Below, piece by piece: positions 12,387-23,811 of a DNA stretch of 64,000 nucleotides. A model generated the notes under the pieces. That model saw nothing but the letters and a program-made list of their open reading frames with translations. It did not search any database and was not told the DNA's origin. Made by a program: the position numbers and the translations under genes. Position 1 is the stretch's first letter, and each line of letters begins with the position of its first letter. Origin of the DNA: Phytophthora sp. 'mugwort'. Lineage: Eukaryota > Oomycota > Peronosporomycetes > Peronosporales > Peronosporaceae. The stretch covers positions 117,001 to 181,000 of the forward strand of contig JAUCEF010000013.1 of the NCBI GenBank assembly GCA_033558025.1, written 5' to 3'.

Positions 12387-14353
12387 CTAGGAAGGCAACC
12401 AATTCGACGTACCTCTCGTACTATTATCACCACCTTTAGCTTTTCTGCGCTTGTGCTTGGATTTAGATCTTGTCTTCAATCCACGTTTCCCCTTTTCTTG
12501 TGTAGGTTCAGCAATGGGGGGCATCTTGGTCGACGTATCCCTTTCATGCTGCACGTTCGCGGGCCATGGCTTAAAAGGAACATTGTACGTGTTTCCGAAA
12601 TGATGTCCAAAAAGGCGCGATACGTCATACAGAGTAGCAATAGAAGTACCGTACATCACTGCAGCTTTTAAGGCATGCACACACGGAAATTCAGTATCAA
12701 CCCAGTCTCCACAGGTGCAATCTTTATCGTGTAGGTAAACTTGTCTCCAGGGGTGGATGTATCCACTTTCCTTAGTTGGTCCATGGAATTGAATAGAGTA
12801 CGAGCCCTCCATACAAGCAATGTAATCACATTTTTCGGGCGCCAAGGTCACTGCTTTCAATTTTGTATTCAGATAAGGAACGAGACTTGGTCCAGAACTC
12901 AATTTGGCCCATTTGGTGGCCTATTGTCTGTGCTGGTATACCAATCGACTCAGTTGACGAAAGTTCATAGCAAAACATCGAGAGGCTTCGCGCTACGACA
13001 CTCGTTCCCGATCCAGTTGTTGCCTGCTCTGATAGGTTCGAAGTGATCTCTCCGTAAGTTTGTATCTTGTAATGCTGCTGGAATTGATACTTGACCCAGT
13101 GTTTAGGATCTAGGTTATCGAGATGTTGTACAGCTTTTGGCTTCGTATAAGCCAGCTCAGCTTTAAACAAATTAAGTCGTTCTCGCCATCGCTGCGGGCC
13201 ATTTTACAAATAAGCCGCGATCTTTGCTTGCCAACGGTGCACCCCCTCTTATGATGTTTCCCATGATGTGCCTTATACAGGACCGGTGTCCGGTGTCGGG
13301 GAAACGTCGTGAACACCAGAGAGAAGTCCTTTCTGCTGATCGGACACAACAGTGAAATCTGCCGATGTCCCCCAGGGTCTCTTTTACCACGGACAGAAAC
13401 CATGCCCAATTTTCGTAATTCTCTTTCGGAGCTATTTCAAATCCAAAAGGAAGTATGGATTTGTTATAGTCTTCGCAAGTCGCAACAAGGAATACACCGT
13501 ACTGATTCATCTCATCTTGAGATGAGCCCCATCAAATCCAAACAAGTGGCGTGAGCTGCACGCTATATGCGACCCGACACTAGGAACAAAGCACGCCCTT
13601 CTAAACTGCCCGTCAACGAACTTATCGAAACGTCAGACACAGCCTGGGTCTGAGCAGCCATAATTCTCAGGTAAGCTTTTAGTTTTTGGTAACGCTCGAG
13701 GCGATACGCATGCAAACGTTTATCTTTCTGCGCCTTAACTCTAGACACGACAGTACGAATAACTAATATTCCCTTCCCTTTCAGGAACGTCGTAATTGCG
13801 GCTCCATTCATTCTAGCTGTCGAGTAGTTGTGTGCGGGTAGCATCACTCGTTCAACCAGCGCAACCATTTCTGTTGTCTCGATCGTGGTGTTTCGCAGGG
13901 ACGTAGCCGCTTCAGTGGCAGACCCTTCTGCACAAGAGCCGTAGTAAAGCCGACAAATAGTGCGTGATTATGACTAAAATTGGCCTTCGTGACTTTTCAA
14001 TAGCCGTCAGTACCAGATACATTGACGAAGAATGGACATCGTAGCTTCCCGCCCGGCTGAGTAGTGTCATGGAACTGTTGACCATGCAGAAACTTGCAGT
14101 AGTATTTAGCGTTTCCAGATCCATCTGCTTTCGTGCTGATGAACTTCCCGAAAACCTGGAAGCCACATCTTGATGCAAATTGCTTAACGTGTTGCCGCGC
14201 AGCCAGTTGAGTCCCGAAATAGTCACTCGCAATATTTTTCCGCTTGTTGTACGCGGTTCCGAAATCAAGGCTCGTCCTAGGCGTCGCCATTAGGCTAATA
14301 TCAGCCGCAAAATGCCCACTTGCAACAGCTTTTTTCACGTGTCCATGATCCAA
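12387..14353 (-). mobile_element. Decayed Mutator-like element (MULE) transposase
   Basis: The transposase remnant reads right to left. An N-terminal FAR1/zinc-finger-like segment (13997-14353) is followed by the MULE core at 13172-13510. The core carries LPFGFEIAPKENYENWAWFL, and the catalytic-region sequence FPDTGHRSCIRHIMGNI continues from it. A C-terminal SWIM zinc finger, CTCGDWVDTEFPCVHALKA, lies at 12387-12902. It fits CxCxnCxH and ends in a basic tail. The blocks occupy different frames, so the gene is dead. The long TIRs expected of MULEs were not identified. Confidence 0.75.
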
Positions 14354-14383
14354 GGTAAAAGGCTCGTCTCCAAAGGAGTGACT

Positions 14384-15780
14384 TTAAGAAAAATCTTCAT
14401 CGGTCAGCATTCGAAGTACCACAAGCAATTGAAATCCAACGTTATGAGTGTAAAACGGACTCCAAAATTCTAATTGAGTCTTGGACTTGTAAATGGAACC
14501 TTGTCGGGTTAACACGAATTGTACAAGCTTACAACATTGGCCAGAGGCATGACGAAGGGGCTCACCAGCTCCAAGCGGTCGGTGAGCCAAGAACCGGAGG
14601 AAGTCATCCAGCGTACGTCGAGCTCGAGGTGTCTCCAACAGGTTCGGACGCCCTTGTCCTTCCTGACGCTCAAGTTGCAGATCCGGACGCCGTTCCGAAC
14701 TACCAACTGGAACGGCCATCACCGTCTCGTCGCGGGTCTCACTACCCTCATTGGCCCGCCGTTCTTCACCCGTCACCGCTTTTCCAGACGTGCCAGCATC
14801 TTCAAAGCGTTCCTCTTGGATCGTCTTCATAAACGTCGCGCTAGGAACGACCTTTCCCTCATCACCACTGTCGGGAAACAGGTTCATTCCTCCTAACTTC
14901 CCGAAAAAGCATTTCTCTCTCGAAACTTCACCTTGCCCTTCGCCGGGAACGCCCGAGGAGCTCATCACGTTCCCCACGCCTCTTCTTGGCACGCCTTGGT
15001 CTAGGCGCCTTTCTCCGTCAGTGAGAAGATACCCTGCTTCTCCACCAACTTGTCGCGGTCTTCCTTCGCCGGGGTCATGAGTGCCTTCGGCCGACAGAGT
15101 CACAACTCGCGATGCTTGGTAGTTCCTTTAGTGGCCAAAAAGTAAAAGACTTAAACCTCCGATGTTAGATGCAAAAGTGTATTGCTTGTTCTCAACGAAG
15201 GATTTTCACGACTGAGCATGGCCGACAAGCTTTCCTTCTTTTTTCCCTGACTTCCGTTCCTCCTTTACCTGTTCCACGGATCAGATCGATGTCTAGCGTC
15301 ATATTCCGGGTCCCACTATGCCAATCCTCAAGGCTGGAACGCCATACTGTCCTTACCTTAGTCTACTTGGCCTTGACGACGACGCTCCTCCTCTTCCAAT
15401 ACTTGGTCCAGATCTTGTAGCACGCAATCCGGGACACGTATCACGGCCTGTGGCGGTTAACGCGTTCACAAGATGCCTCGACGACCGTTCTCGCAATACA
15501 GCCTTGCACGACAGAAGCACAGAAGATTACGCACACGCATCTGAGCAGAATTTGTTCTTGACGCGTTGGGAACTGGAAAACGAGTGGATTTGTCTTGGCG
15601 TCTTTTAATCCTCTTTCGACACCGAGACCTCCCGCTTCTCATAGCTTTTTCAACCTCGCTGTAACAACATACGAACTTACTCACACCAGCAAAATGTTGA
15701 ATGGGATTCCAGTAAGCCTCGTGGCAGATCAAGTGATCCACACGCATTGGTCCAAGCTGAAGGAGGCACGCCTAGACTAG
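14384..15780 (-). pseudogene. Unidentified decayed coding sequence
   Basis: The - strand is open for 239 codons at 14384-15103 and for 93 codons at 15466-15747. The first is rich in Gly, Glu and Arg and low in complexity, and the second has several Cys residues. In a neighbouring frame the sequence MTPAKEDRDKLVEKQG starts near 15077, so the coding frame probably shifts more than once. I do not recognise the family; a gag-like protein of an LTR element is one possibility. No LTR, TIR or promoter was found. It could also be an antisense artefact of GC-rich sequence. Confidence 0.25.
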
Positions 15781-16800
15781 ATGGAAGGCTATATCGTCGG
15801 AAACCGCGATACTTCCTACCCCTCTACAGCAAATATTACGAGTAGGAGACAATCAAAAGCGGTTCACGCGACTGGGCAGGAATCTATTGACCAAAGACAG
15901 CTAGGTTACCTGGGATGTACAAATACATCTTTGCTATTTTATTCCCTATGGGAGTAGGTTTAGCATCTGGAGTCCAGCCATTTGAACGGCTGGTGCATTT
16001 TGAATTCCCAAACTGGACAGGACCTCAGAGTGCAGATAAAGCGTTCCTAATACCGATGTAAAGTAGCCTAAATGGCCTAACGTAAATTACACGATTTTTT
16101 GGTAAATCTGTCCTAAACATTGTTTAACTTACCACAACGTATTTACCACCTAATACTCAAATCAAGTCTCTTCAGCGACTATTCAGAGCCAATCAACCGT
16201 TCTACACTCAGAAGCCTTTTTTTCTAGCCCATCTGGTATTCTGCATTCTGCAATGGAGCACAATGGATACAAGTTGTACTGCCAGTGGGGCATTGGTCGA
16301 GAGGACTAAAACCACGTAGTGGCATCTGTGCCCGCCACCGTAGTCGAGATGGCTGCAAGGCGCGGCTTATCATCCGAGACGACGCGATCAGGGCCCGCAA
16401 TGACCACGCCTGCCGAGTTTAAACGTCACCGATATTTACGTCGGGAAATGCGCACTGCCCTCCAGGCTGCCTGTCTGGTGAATATTTCCTTGCCGCCAGC
16501 ACGATATTGGAGCGGGTAATGGCTAGCGTGTTTAAAGCGTACGCCGCACCATTCTCAGCACATCGCAAGGCTGCCGGGAATTTCCAACATCCAGGACACT
16601 CGAGCGCAAGTCACCGGGAGTGATGCCCTTCGCGCCATCGATAGTGCCCCATTGTGTAACCTGGTCCAAGATGACCCGCGGCCGTTCCTCCTGTTCAGTG
16701 TAGTCCACACCAAGCAAGGTCAACACCGGTTTCTCGGATTCAGCCGTCCCGACCTCATCACTGCCCACTACTAATGCACTTAGTCACTGAGACTGACGTC
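15781..16800. other. Intergenic, likely MULE flank
   Basis: No complete gene is seen. Frames at 16319-16519 (+) and 16532-16768 (-) lack motifs. The stretch lies directly before the + strand MULE core and may contain its N-terminal coding remains or its terminal repeat, but neither can be delimited. Confidence 0.4.
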
Positions 16801-16829
16801 TTAACTTGGTTTGCTTGGCCATTGCGCTA

Positions 16830-17770
16830 CTCGGGCTCTGCTGCTTTCATTGACGGCACGTTCGAGACGGTACTGAAGCCGTTCACGCATTGCCTCCCAT
16901 CGTGATGGTACGAGAACCCGTTGCTGATCTCAACGTTCCGGCCATGTTGTGCGGATAGATTCCAAGCAACAAGATGTGTAGAGGAATACGTTAAACTACG
17001 TCGTCATACAGACTGGCCGTTTAAGGGCGCCGTCTACGGTGATCTGCATCTGTGAGCGCGGTCTAATGAACGCAATCACCGAGCAATTTCCTCACATTAA
17101 GGTAGTCGGGTGCCTGTTTCATTGGAAACAGGCGCTCAGACGCAAGATATTTGCGCAGCGCATTCCCCTTGATCAGATTGCTACAGCCTTTGCACCAGAT
17201 GTGCTTGAATTTCTCCTGTTATTCCTGTAGACGAAATCCTGATAAATACTATGCTTGTGCTTCTATATTTAGAAATAGATAGACAAAAACAAATCTAGCG
17301 TCAATCTAAGAAGACTGACGCTAGATTTGGTTTTGTAAAGATTCAGGTAAATCGCTACGTGCGCAGCCTGGCGGACCAATGGCGAAGTGGGACGCTTTTT
17401 GGCGTTATTTCAAGAGCACGTGGATGTACACCTACGGTGAGGATCTTTGGAATGTGAACATCATGGCGAATGGGGGGATCTCCACAATCACACGAACAAC
17501 CCCTTAGAACGCTATAAACGAACTTTGGGGAACTGTGCTCGTTGCTCACCCGAGCCTGCTTGCTTTGGTTGAGACAGCGAAGGCGGTCCGCTACGTCCAA
17601 GTGACCGATGAAATCAAGCACCATCGTCGCGAGCCTCCCCCCACCCCACCCACCGCCACCACGCTCTCTACGTGGAGTCATGCATCCCAGGCCAGTACAC
17701 GGAATTGGATTGACGAAATGTCACTCAGTCCGCTCCAAAGCAGTACCAAATCGGATAATAGTGCATGACT
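16830..17770 (+). mobile_element. MULE transposase fragment
   Basis: Pieces of a second, oppositely oriented MULE are recognisable. AFIDGTFETVLKPF lies near 16850 (first catalytic-region motif). VVGCLFHWKQALRRK lies at 17039-17230, and KWDAFWRYFKSTWM then NVNIMANGG near 17380-17475. TNNPLERYKRTLGN follows near 17495-17535. They lie in several frames and are interrupted between 17230 and 17340 by a hairpin-bearing insertion. No SWIM finger or TIR was found. The divergence from the 12.4-14.4 kb copy suggests an independent family. Confidence 0.65.
17283..17336. repeat. 21-base inverted repeat inside the MULE
   Basis: The arms at 17283-17303 and 17316-17336 are complementary at 20 of 21 positions, around AAATCTAGCGTCA, with a 12-base loop. 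The hairpin sits in the roughly 110-base stretch that breaks the MULE frame. It is probably a tiny inverted-repeat insertion rather than part of the transposase gene. Confidence 0.8.
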
Positions 17771-18391
17771 TTCCGCAGTAGCAGTGGTTCTAAATATACC
17801 TCGTCCTAATCCGTTTCTTCTAATTCGCTTGGTCATAATCCGACTGTTCTAATAATTCTCATTTCTGCGTTGTCCTAATCGGTGTCCTAAACATCGTAAG
17901 ATACCGCTGTATCTTACAGTATTTTTAGGGCAGTTAGAGCTATTTTGGAACACCTTTTAGGAACGTTTTACCAGCACTGATCTCAGATTTTGAACTTACA
18001 ACTGGTATATTTGAATATACACGTTTTGTGATCGTATCCTGTCCGTGATTGCAGCAGGTAAGCTGAAGTAAAAATGCCCACGTTTATCCCAAGTAAAAGC
18101 ACTCAAGTTTGCTTAGAAAACAAATGCGAAGTCTATCCATCCCAGCAGTTTTGCTGCGTTGTTGCACTACTGACCCCATATCGACTCGGAATATCGTCGA
18201 AGACACGTAGCAATATCATCTGGCCCTTGTTAGGGTGAACATCATTCACCTTGATACTCAATGCGAGAAGGTGACGCCGCAATAGATTACAGTAATGTGC
18301 CTCAATAGCGAACGGTCAGGACCTTATGATCTTCAAGAGTTTATGGACCTCGCCATGTACCCATTCATGGGCTTTGTACTGAGACGCTGAT
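17771..18391. other. Intergenic, AT-rich
   Basis: No coding signal is seen. Repeated TCCTAATCCG-like words occur at about 17800-17880. An 8-base stem, GTAAGATA...TATCTTAC, lies at 17896-17917. These could belong to the right end of the MULE. Confidence 0.35.
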
Positions 18392-19522
18392 ATGAAGCAT
18401 CCTTACTATAAGATTCCGCTAATCAGTTATCAGAAACTGAGCCCCCAGAGAGATTCGGCTCATTTCAAGCTACGCAAAATTGCGCGCCAAAATCGATGCG
18501 AATTAAGTTACGGCACCCAACCTCATTGTCCATTTTCGTCCAAGCCGCACACGCAACCTGATGACCCCCCCCCCCGCTCAGACTCTTCCAGAAGCCCCCC
18601 CGCGTCTGATCAATCATCAGTCGCTGAGGATCTGCGACCACCGTTGCGACTTGCCCGGGGCCACTTACACCAAGTCAGCAGCATGGACTCAGGCAGAGTT
18701 CATGCTGGCTAACAAGCCATCGAAGCAGATGGTAGCTCGAGCTCTCCGTTCGGTTGGCAGGCTCTGTCGACTCACTTCCGATTGCCTCGCCCGTCGCAAT
18801 ACCCGGCCTCACTTCCACCTGGGACTTCACCGATCCATCGTCGAGTATGTTACGGCGTGCGAAGACAATACAGTTAGCCTTATCTGGTGCGATGATCATC
18901 GCGCACGCAGAGTGGGTGCTACGAAGGCTGAACATCCCTCCACATTCATGGTCACACATGTACAATTGGATGAAACTAGCTTTTTCTACAACGTACCGCA
19001 TTGCTCATTTTGCGTCAACGAGGCCCATCGCTAAAGCACGACAAGTCGCGTCTTACCTTAGCGGTGTGCACTAATGCCACCGGCACTGACAAGCTGCCTC
19101 TGCATTTCATCGGCAAGGCGATCAGACCTCGTTGGCTCATCCAAATACGAGCGGGCACGTTATATGCGTCTACAAACAAGGCTTGATGACCACGGAAATG
19201 TTCCATGGCTGGCTTCGGTATGTTGACGCGTCGAAGCGCGCTCAAGACCGACACGTACTTCTCCTCGTAGATAACGCCTCATCGCACAATGATGAAGGCA
19301 TCGTCCTCACACACGTGTGTATCGATAAGTTGCCGCCCAATACAACATCAATGCTACAACCATTGGATCAAGAGATTACTTACTGCATTACGTGATGTAA
19401 TCCGTAGGAAGATGGAGTATGCTGTAGAGGCGGTGGACAAAGGCGTAGAATCCGTACAAAGTTGGCCCGCTCAAGGCTATTGTGGAGCGCAGAGGCTTGG
19501 CGCGAGCTTTCTGACAAGATGA
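18392..19522 (+). mobile_element. Decayed pogo/Tigger-type DNA transposon
   Basis: DDE_1 superfamily transposase (CENP-B-like) remnants read left to right. A helix-turn-helix region lies near 18620-18760 (KPSKQMVARALRSVGRL). The first catalytic aspartate is in DETSFFYN near 18970, and TGTDKLPLHFIGKAIRPRW lies at 19080-19140. The second aspartate is in LLVDNASSHN near 19260-19290. The third region is LPPNTTSMLQPLDQ near 19330-19370. All three acidic positions survive, but they lie in different frames. A run of C at 18565-18575 sits at one frame problem. TIRs were not delimited. Confidence 0.75.
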
Positions 19523-20535
19523 TCGAAAACTGTTGCCTACATCCGACACTTATCGCCATCAACTTCATAATTACCGTACAATCGTAGTCATAGGCGACAA
19601 AACCCACAAAACATGGCAAATGGGGCAATATAATCTATGTTAAATAAAATTTAATATTTAAGTTTCGCAATCGATGTTTTATTACTCGCTATCACAATTT
19701 TCAACACAGCACATAGTGCCAATATCATCGTCCGAGCACACTCCCGCCTCACAAATGATGGACGGATCGTACTTGGCCCCAACGAACCACCAAGTAGCAT
19801 TGCGGTCGGTTATTGTTTTTCTTTGTTGGCACCCCTAATCCAAACAGTATTGGTCCCCTTTGTTGAAATAGTTTCTTACGAACATACTAAAAGCACAGCT
19901 AAATACAGTACAGTTGGCGTTGCTACAGTATTACAATAATAAAACAAGTTAGCTACTAAATAAGTTATTGTATCTGTTTGGTCTGCATTAATATTTGTAT
20001 ATCCACGGCGGTCCGAAGCACCAGCACTCTAAAACAACGGTATTTCTCAACTTGCTGTTAAGTGTTTCTTTCGCTCTATGCTCTTTAAGCGGCAACTCCC
20101 CGTGGAAGTGAGTAATGCACTCTTTAATTGTGTTTCCCTATTGAGATAGCCTTGCATGGTTAACCGCGACACGCTTGTACTGCTTCCGCCGCTTTCCTTC
20201 CCCAGGGGTACACTGTCGACCCATTGCTGTTACGACTCTGCCGCGAGGAAGTATCCATGTCAAGGCTTTAAATAGTGCCTGCCAGATGTTCAAATTGCGC
20301 TATTCTTATTGGTCACGCAGACAACGCCCGATTAGCGGACCTACAGATGGGGGACAGTTACAGTTGACGGGGATAATCGAGCGGGACGGATCTGCACTAT
20401 ACAAAACTAAGTAATTATTTAGTACTTTTCAATTGTCGGGCATTAGAGTACAAGGACGCACCAGTCCAGTCCAACCAGTCAACCCAAGGAACAGTGCCGT
20501 CACAGCAAGCCGCTCACCACCTCCCCGCTGACTAA
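19523..20535. other. Intergenic, AT-rich
   Basis: I see nothing that I can support as a gene, RNA or regulatory site. The stretch separates two pogo/Tigger-type elements and may include their non-coding ends. Confidence 0.4.
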
Positions 20536-22384
20536 ATGCCGACCCGCACCCATCTCATGTTCTCGCAGAAGAAGGAAATCAAAATCCACCACCACGAGAA
20601 CCCCACGCTGACCCAAGATGCCCTGTGCCGTTGGGCGATGGGGGCGCGTACGGTCTCCGCGTTGGAAGGTCAACCATGAGTCGGATTTTGAGCGAGCAGC
20701 TCCAGCCTGGGGTAGCTCCGGACGCAAAGCGCCAGTAGAAGGGGCACTTCCCTGCTATGGAAGAAGTTCTCTACGCTTATGTCCTCAACAGTCAAGGAAG
20801 GTTTGCTATTAGCGACAGGTTGCTCCACTCAAGGCAAACGAGATGCTAGAGAATGTATCGCGCACCTCCCTCTGCAATGGGTCGGATACCTGCGAGCTGG
20901 TACGAGTACGGTCTTGTTTGGGGTAGCTTGAAGTTAGGAACGCTTAAAGGTTAATGAAGAACGCTTAACTGAAAAATACGATTCTTAGTTGGTTGGGGCT
21001 GGCTTCTGTTCTGCAGGGAAGATTTACGACTGAGAGCTAGGCTACGCGAACTACACCTCCTAAACCTTGCTCATCGGCAAGGCGCCAAACTCAGACCTTC
21101 CGCTTGCACCACGCACATGCTCTTCGCCGGCGGCATACAATTACGCGAACCGTTCCACTGTGCCGTGCGTGGACTCGTATCGCCTTGCCCGTTCCCACTA
21201 TAAGGGGACGGTTAGCTTGAGTGGCTAGGTCGGCCCTCCTTAAGACTAAGGGCCCGACCATACTTTAAGCAGCATACCTTGAAGAGAGCACCCTCGAGAT
21301 GGATGCCGTCACACCGGGCAGTGAGTAGCGTAGTCCGCCATTCCTTCGCCTAGCGGGATTAGGCCCTTCGGCCGAACCACTCGCACCGCAGCATGACCCT
21401 TCCTATTGCCGGAATCCCTGGCGGGTGCACTTCCCACCCGGACTCGGGACAGATGCTGGAAAAAGTGCGTACGTCTCGCTTCCGTGGGTCACCAAAGTCA
21501 AGGCAAGGCATGGCATTAAGTCATGTCGACAGCACGGGGAAGCAGGGTCCGTCGACACGGCTCGACTGCATGAACAGCGCCTGGAGCTGCAGGAGCTGCT
21601 CGATGAATATGTGCCTTCCAACGTTTTCAATATGGATGAAACTAATCTGTTTTATCGCTTAGAGCCCTCCCAAACGCTAGCGACAGCTCCGATTCCAGGC
21701 AAAAAGAATGACAAGGCATGTATTTCAGTCGTGCTGTGCTGTATTATGGACGGCTCGGAAAAGCTCGACCCCGTCATCAACAAATACAAGAAGCCGCGCG
21801 TGTCAATCGAACTATCAAAAGTTCAAGTGCCTTTCCTGCCACCCAACACCACGTCTTTCTTCCAGCCGATGGATGCAGGTCTCATAAAAAATTTCAAGAT
21901 CGAGTACAAGATGCAATTTATTCGGTGGACGCTTAATATGTTAGAAGCCGGAACCTACAAGCGAAGCTGGATGTTCTGAGCTCTATTCGCATGATCGTGA
22001 AAGCCTGGAATGGAGTCACTGCCGACACAATTCGAAATTGCTGGGCCCATACTGGTGCTTTATCGGGGGATACTGTTGCCCACCTCAAGCAGCAAAACCA
22101 GCCCAAGAAGCTGCTTGATATCCCTCCCATCTTGATGAGCTATTGGCAAACCGGCGTTATTAAATCCGATGGATGCCGAAGAATATTTGGGCTGTAATGA
22201 TCCGGATGCAGGAGATAACGATCTCGAGCTCGAGGAGGTGCCGTGTCGCGAAGATGCATCGAATAACGATGAAGCTGAGCCTGAAAGTTACCCATTATCC
22301 CACCACGAAGCTTTTACAGCTACTCAACAGCTCGAGACGTACGCTTTTGCGCACGGCTCGGCACTGGCGATGTGCACGAGATAG
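20536..22384 (+). mobile_element. Internally deleted Tigger-type transposon
   Basis: The N-terminal helix-turn-helix remnant starts with the ATG at 20536 (KKEIKIHHHENPTLTQ, then ALCRWAM). The main block at 21425-21979 runs HGIKSCRQHGEAGSVDTARL, then FNMDETNLFYRLEPSQTLAT (first catalytic Asp), then LCCIMDGSEKLDPV. It then jumps directly to VPFLPPNTTSFFQPMDAGL. The segment that should hold the second catalytic Asp (LLxDNxxxH) is missing without loss of frame, so the protein could not be catalytic. C-terminal pieces follow at 21991-22197 and 22169-22384, the latter acidic. The region 20950-21400 between the N-terminal and main blocks has no clear coding content. Confidence 0.75.
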
Positions 22385-22747
22385 CTGAAATGTGCAGGAA
22401 GCTGATGCTAGGAAGCATGTGCCAGCGGCAAATCACTGACCTCTTCGGTGATAGTGCTTGTAGGGTTCGATATATACAAATGAAGTCCATGTCCTTGGAT
22501 TCGGTTTCAAACCTAAGGACACAGTTGATATTGCAGTCTTAAATGTGTCCGTCAACGGGGCGTTCTCTGTATATTCATGTCGGCTATGAAATAGTGTCGC
22601 ATATGACTAGATTATACGGTATGTAATCAGTAGTGCTAGACTACTACCGTAGTATTTATCTAAGTTATCACTGTACTGTACTGTCATCCCAGCGAAAGCC
22701 GAGAGGTAGCCATTCGCAGTTCAAGCCAGTCGCGTGCAGGGAAGACG
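22385..22747. promoter_or_regulatory. Upstream region of the first MAPR gene
   Basis: This intergenic stretch separates the Tigger remnant from the first MAPR gene. GCCATTCGCAGTTC at 22709-22722 resembles the oomycete initiator followed by the flanking promoter region (consensus around TCATTY then CAWTTT). It lies about 35 bases before the ATG. The match is partial and the assignment is tentative. Confidence 0.3.
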
Positions 22748-23551
22748 ATGCTCGAGTTCCTCGCCAACACCGACAGCAACCTGTTCGTTGGAGCGGGTGT
22801 GGCTGTAGCCGCTGTGATGGCTGTCAAGTACATGAATGCGCGCGCGGATGCGGCCCAGCAGCGCGCATACGAGGCAGCCAAGGCGCGACAGGAGGCGCTC
22901 AAGGCCGAGCGCGAGAAGCCCATTGAGCGGCGCTTCTTCACGCCCGAGGAGCTACTGCCTTTTAACGGCGAGGGAGGTCAGCCCATCTACATCGCTGTGC
23001 TGGACGAAGTGTACGACGTGAGCCGCAAGCGCGACTTCTACGGCCCGGGCGAGGGCTATCACCTGTTCGCCGGCCGAGACGCATCGCGCGCGCTGGCCAA
23101 GATGTCGTTTGAGAAGGAGGATCTGGACAGTGATGACCTGTCAGACCTGAGCTTTATGGACAAGGAGACGCTCAACGACTGGGTCACCAAGTTCAGCGTC
23201 TACAACAGCTACCCGAACGTGGGGCGCGTGCTGCGCCGCCGCGACCTGACGCTCGAGCAGCTGCGCCAGTTCAATGGCGTCGACAACCCGCGCAAGATCG
23301 TCTACGTGGCAGTCAATGGCAACATTTACGACGTGACACTGGATGGACTCGACCACTACGGTCCTGAGGGCGGCTATAAGCAGTTCGCCGGCCGCGACTG
23401 CTCTCGCTCGCTCGCCTGTATGTCGTTCCTGGACGAATACTTGGACAACCCGACGCTCGAGGGCATTACGGAGCAACAACAGGAGACGCTCAACAAGTGG
23501 GAGGACAAGTTCAAGGAGAAATACCCAGTTGTGGGCAAGATCATTAAGTAG
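22748..23551 (+). CDS. Membrane-anchored double cytochrome-b5/MAPR-domain protein
   Basis: This intact single-exon gene encodes 267 residues. A hydrophobic segment at residues 12-28 is a likely N-terminal signal anchor, and a charged Ala/Glu/Lys-rich helix follows to about residue 60. Two tandem MAPR-type (PGRMC-like) cytochrome-b5-related domains occupy residues 63-160 and 165-267. Each has YGPxxGY followed within a few residues by FAGRD, with the tyrosines (about Tyr104 and Tyr210) that bind haem in PGRMC1. Each also ends in the helix pair with DW or KWEDKF. MAPR proteins bind haem and act with cytochrome P450s or in sterol and lipid metabolism on ER membranes. That function is family knowledge here, not shown by the sequence. 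The next gene, on the same strand 260 bases on, is its paralogue. Codon use is GC-rich, unlike the flanking repeats. The Met at 22748 is the first one before the anchor. Confidence 0.9.
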   Translation: MLEFLANTDSNLFVGAGVAVAAVMAVKYMNARADAAQQRAYEAAKARQEALKAEREKPIERRFFTPEELLPFNGEGGQPIYIAVLDEVYDVSRKRDFYGPGEGYHLFAGRDASRALAKMSFEKEDLDSDDLSDLSFMDKETLNDWVTKFSVYNSYPNVGRVLRRRDLTLEQLRQFNGVDNPRKIVYVAVNGNIYDVTLDGLDHYGPEGGYKQFAGRDCSRSLACMSFLDEYLDNPTLEGITEQQQETLNKWEDKFKEKYPVVGKIIK

Positions 23552-23811
23552 GTGGGGAAAGAAGCAGAGAGAAGTTGACGTCAGTGACAAGTAAAGCGCA
23601 CGTACTTATAAAGATTGTGAGCTGGCTTTGCTAACGTCTTGTGGTTGTCCCGATAAGTGAGTTTCCTGTTTGGGTTGCTCGCTATGTTTAGTGCTCCGCG
23701 TATCTAACCGCACGAGGGCCATTGCGGTAGGAAGCGACGCATGAAACAAACCAGACAACTGCAACGTAGTATTATCCTCCAAGTCAGTGATCCATCCATC
23801 TACAGACAGGT

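Noticed and set aside
14519..15080. + strand Pro/Ser-rich frames opposite the unidentified - strand sequence
   Set aside because: They are low in complexity, without motifs, and shorter than the - strand frame. Neither strand is convincing, and I kept only a low-confidence - strand entry.
23141..23590. 149-codon - strand frame opposite the first MAPR gene
   Set aside because: It is the mirror of a well-supported coding sequence and has Leu/Val-rich shadow composition with no motif.
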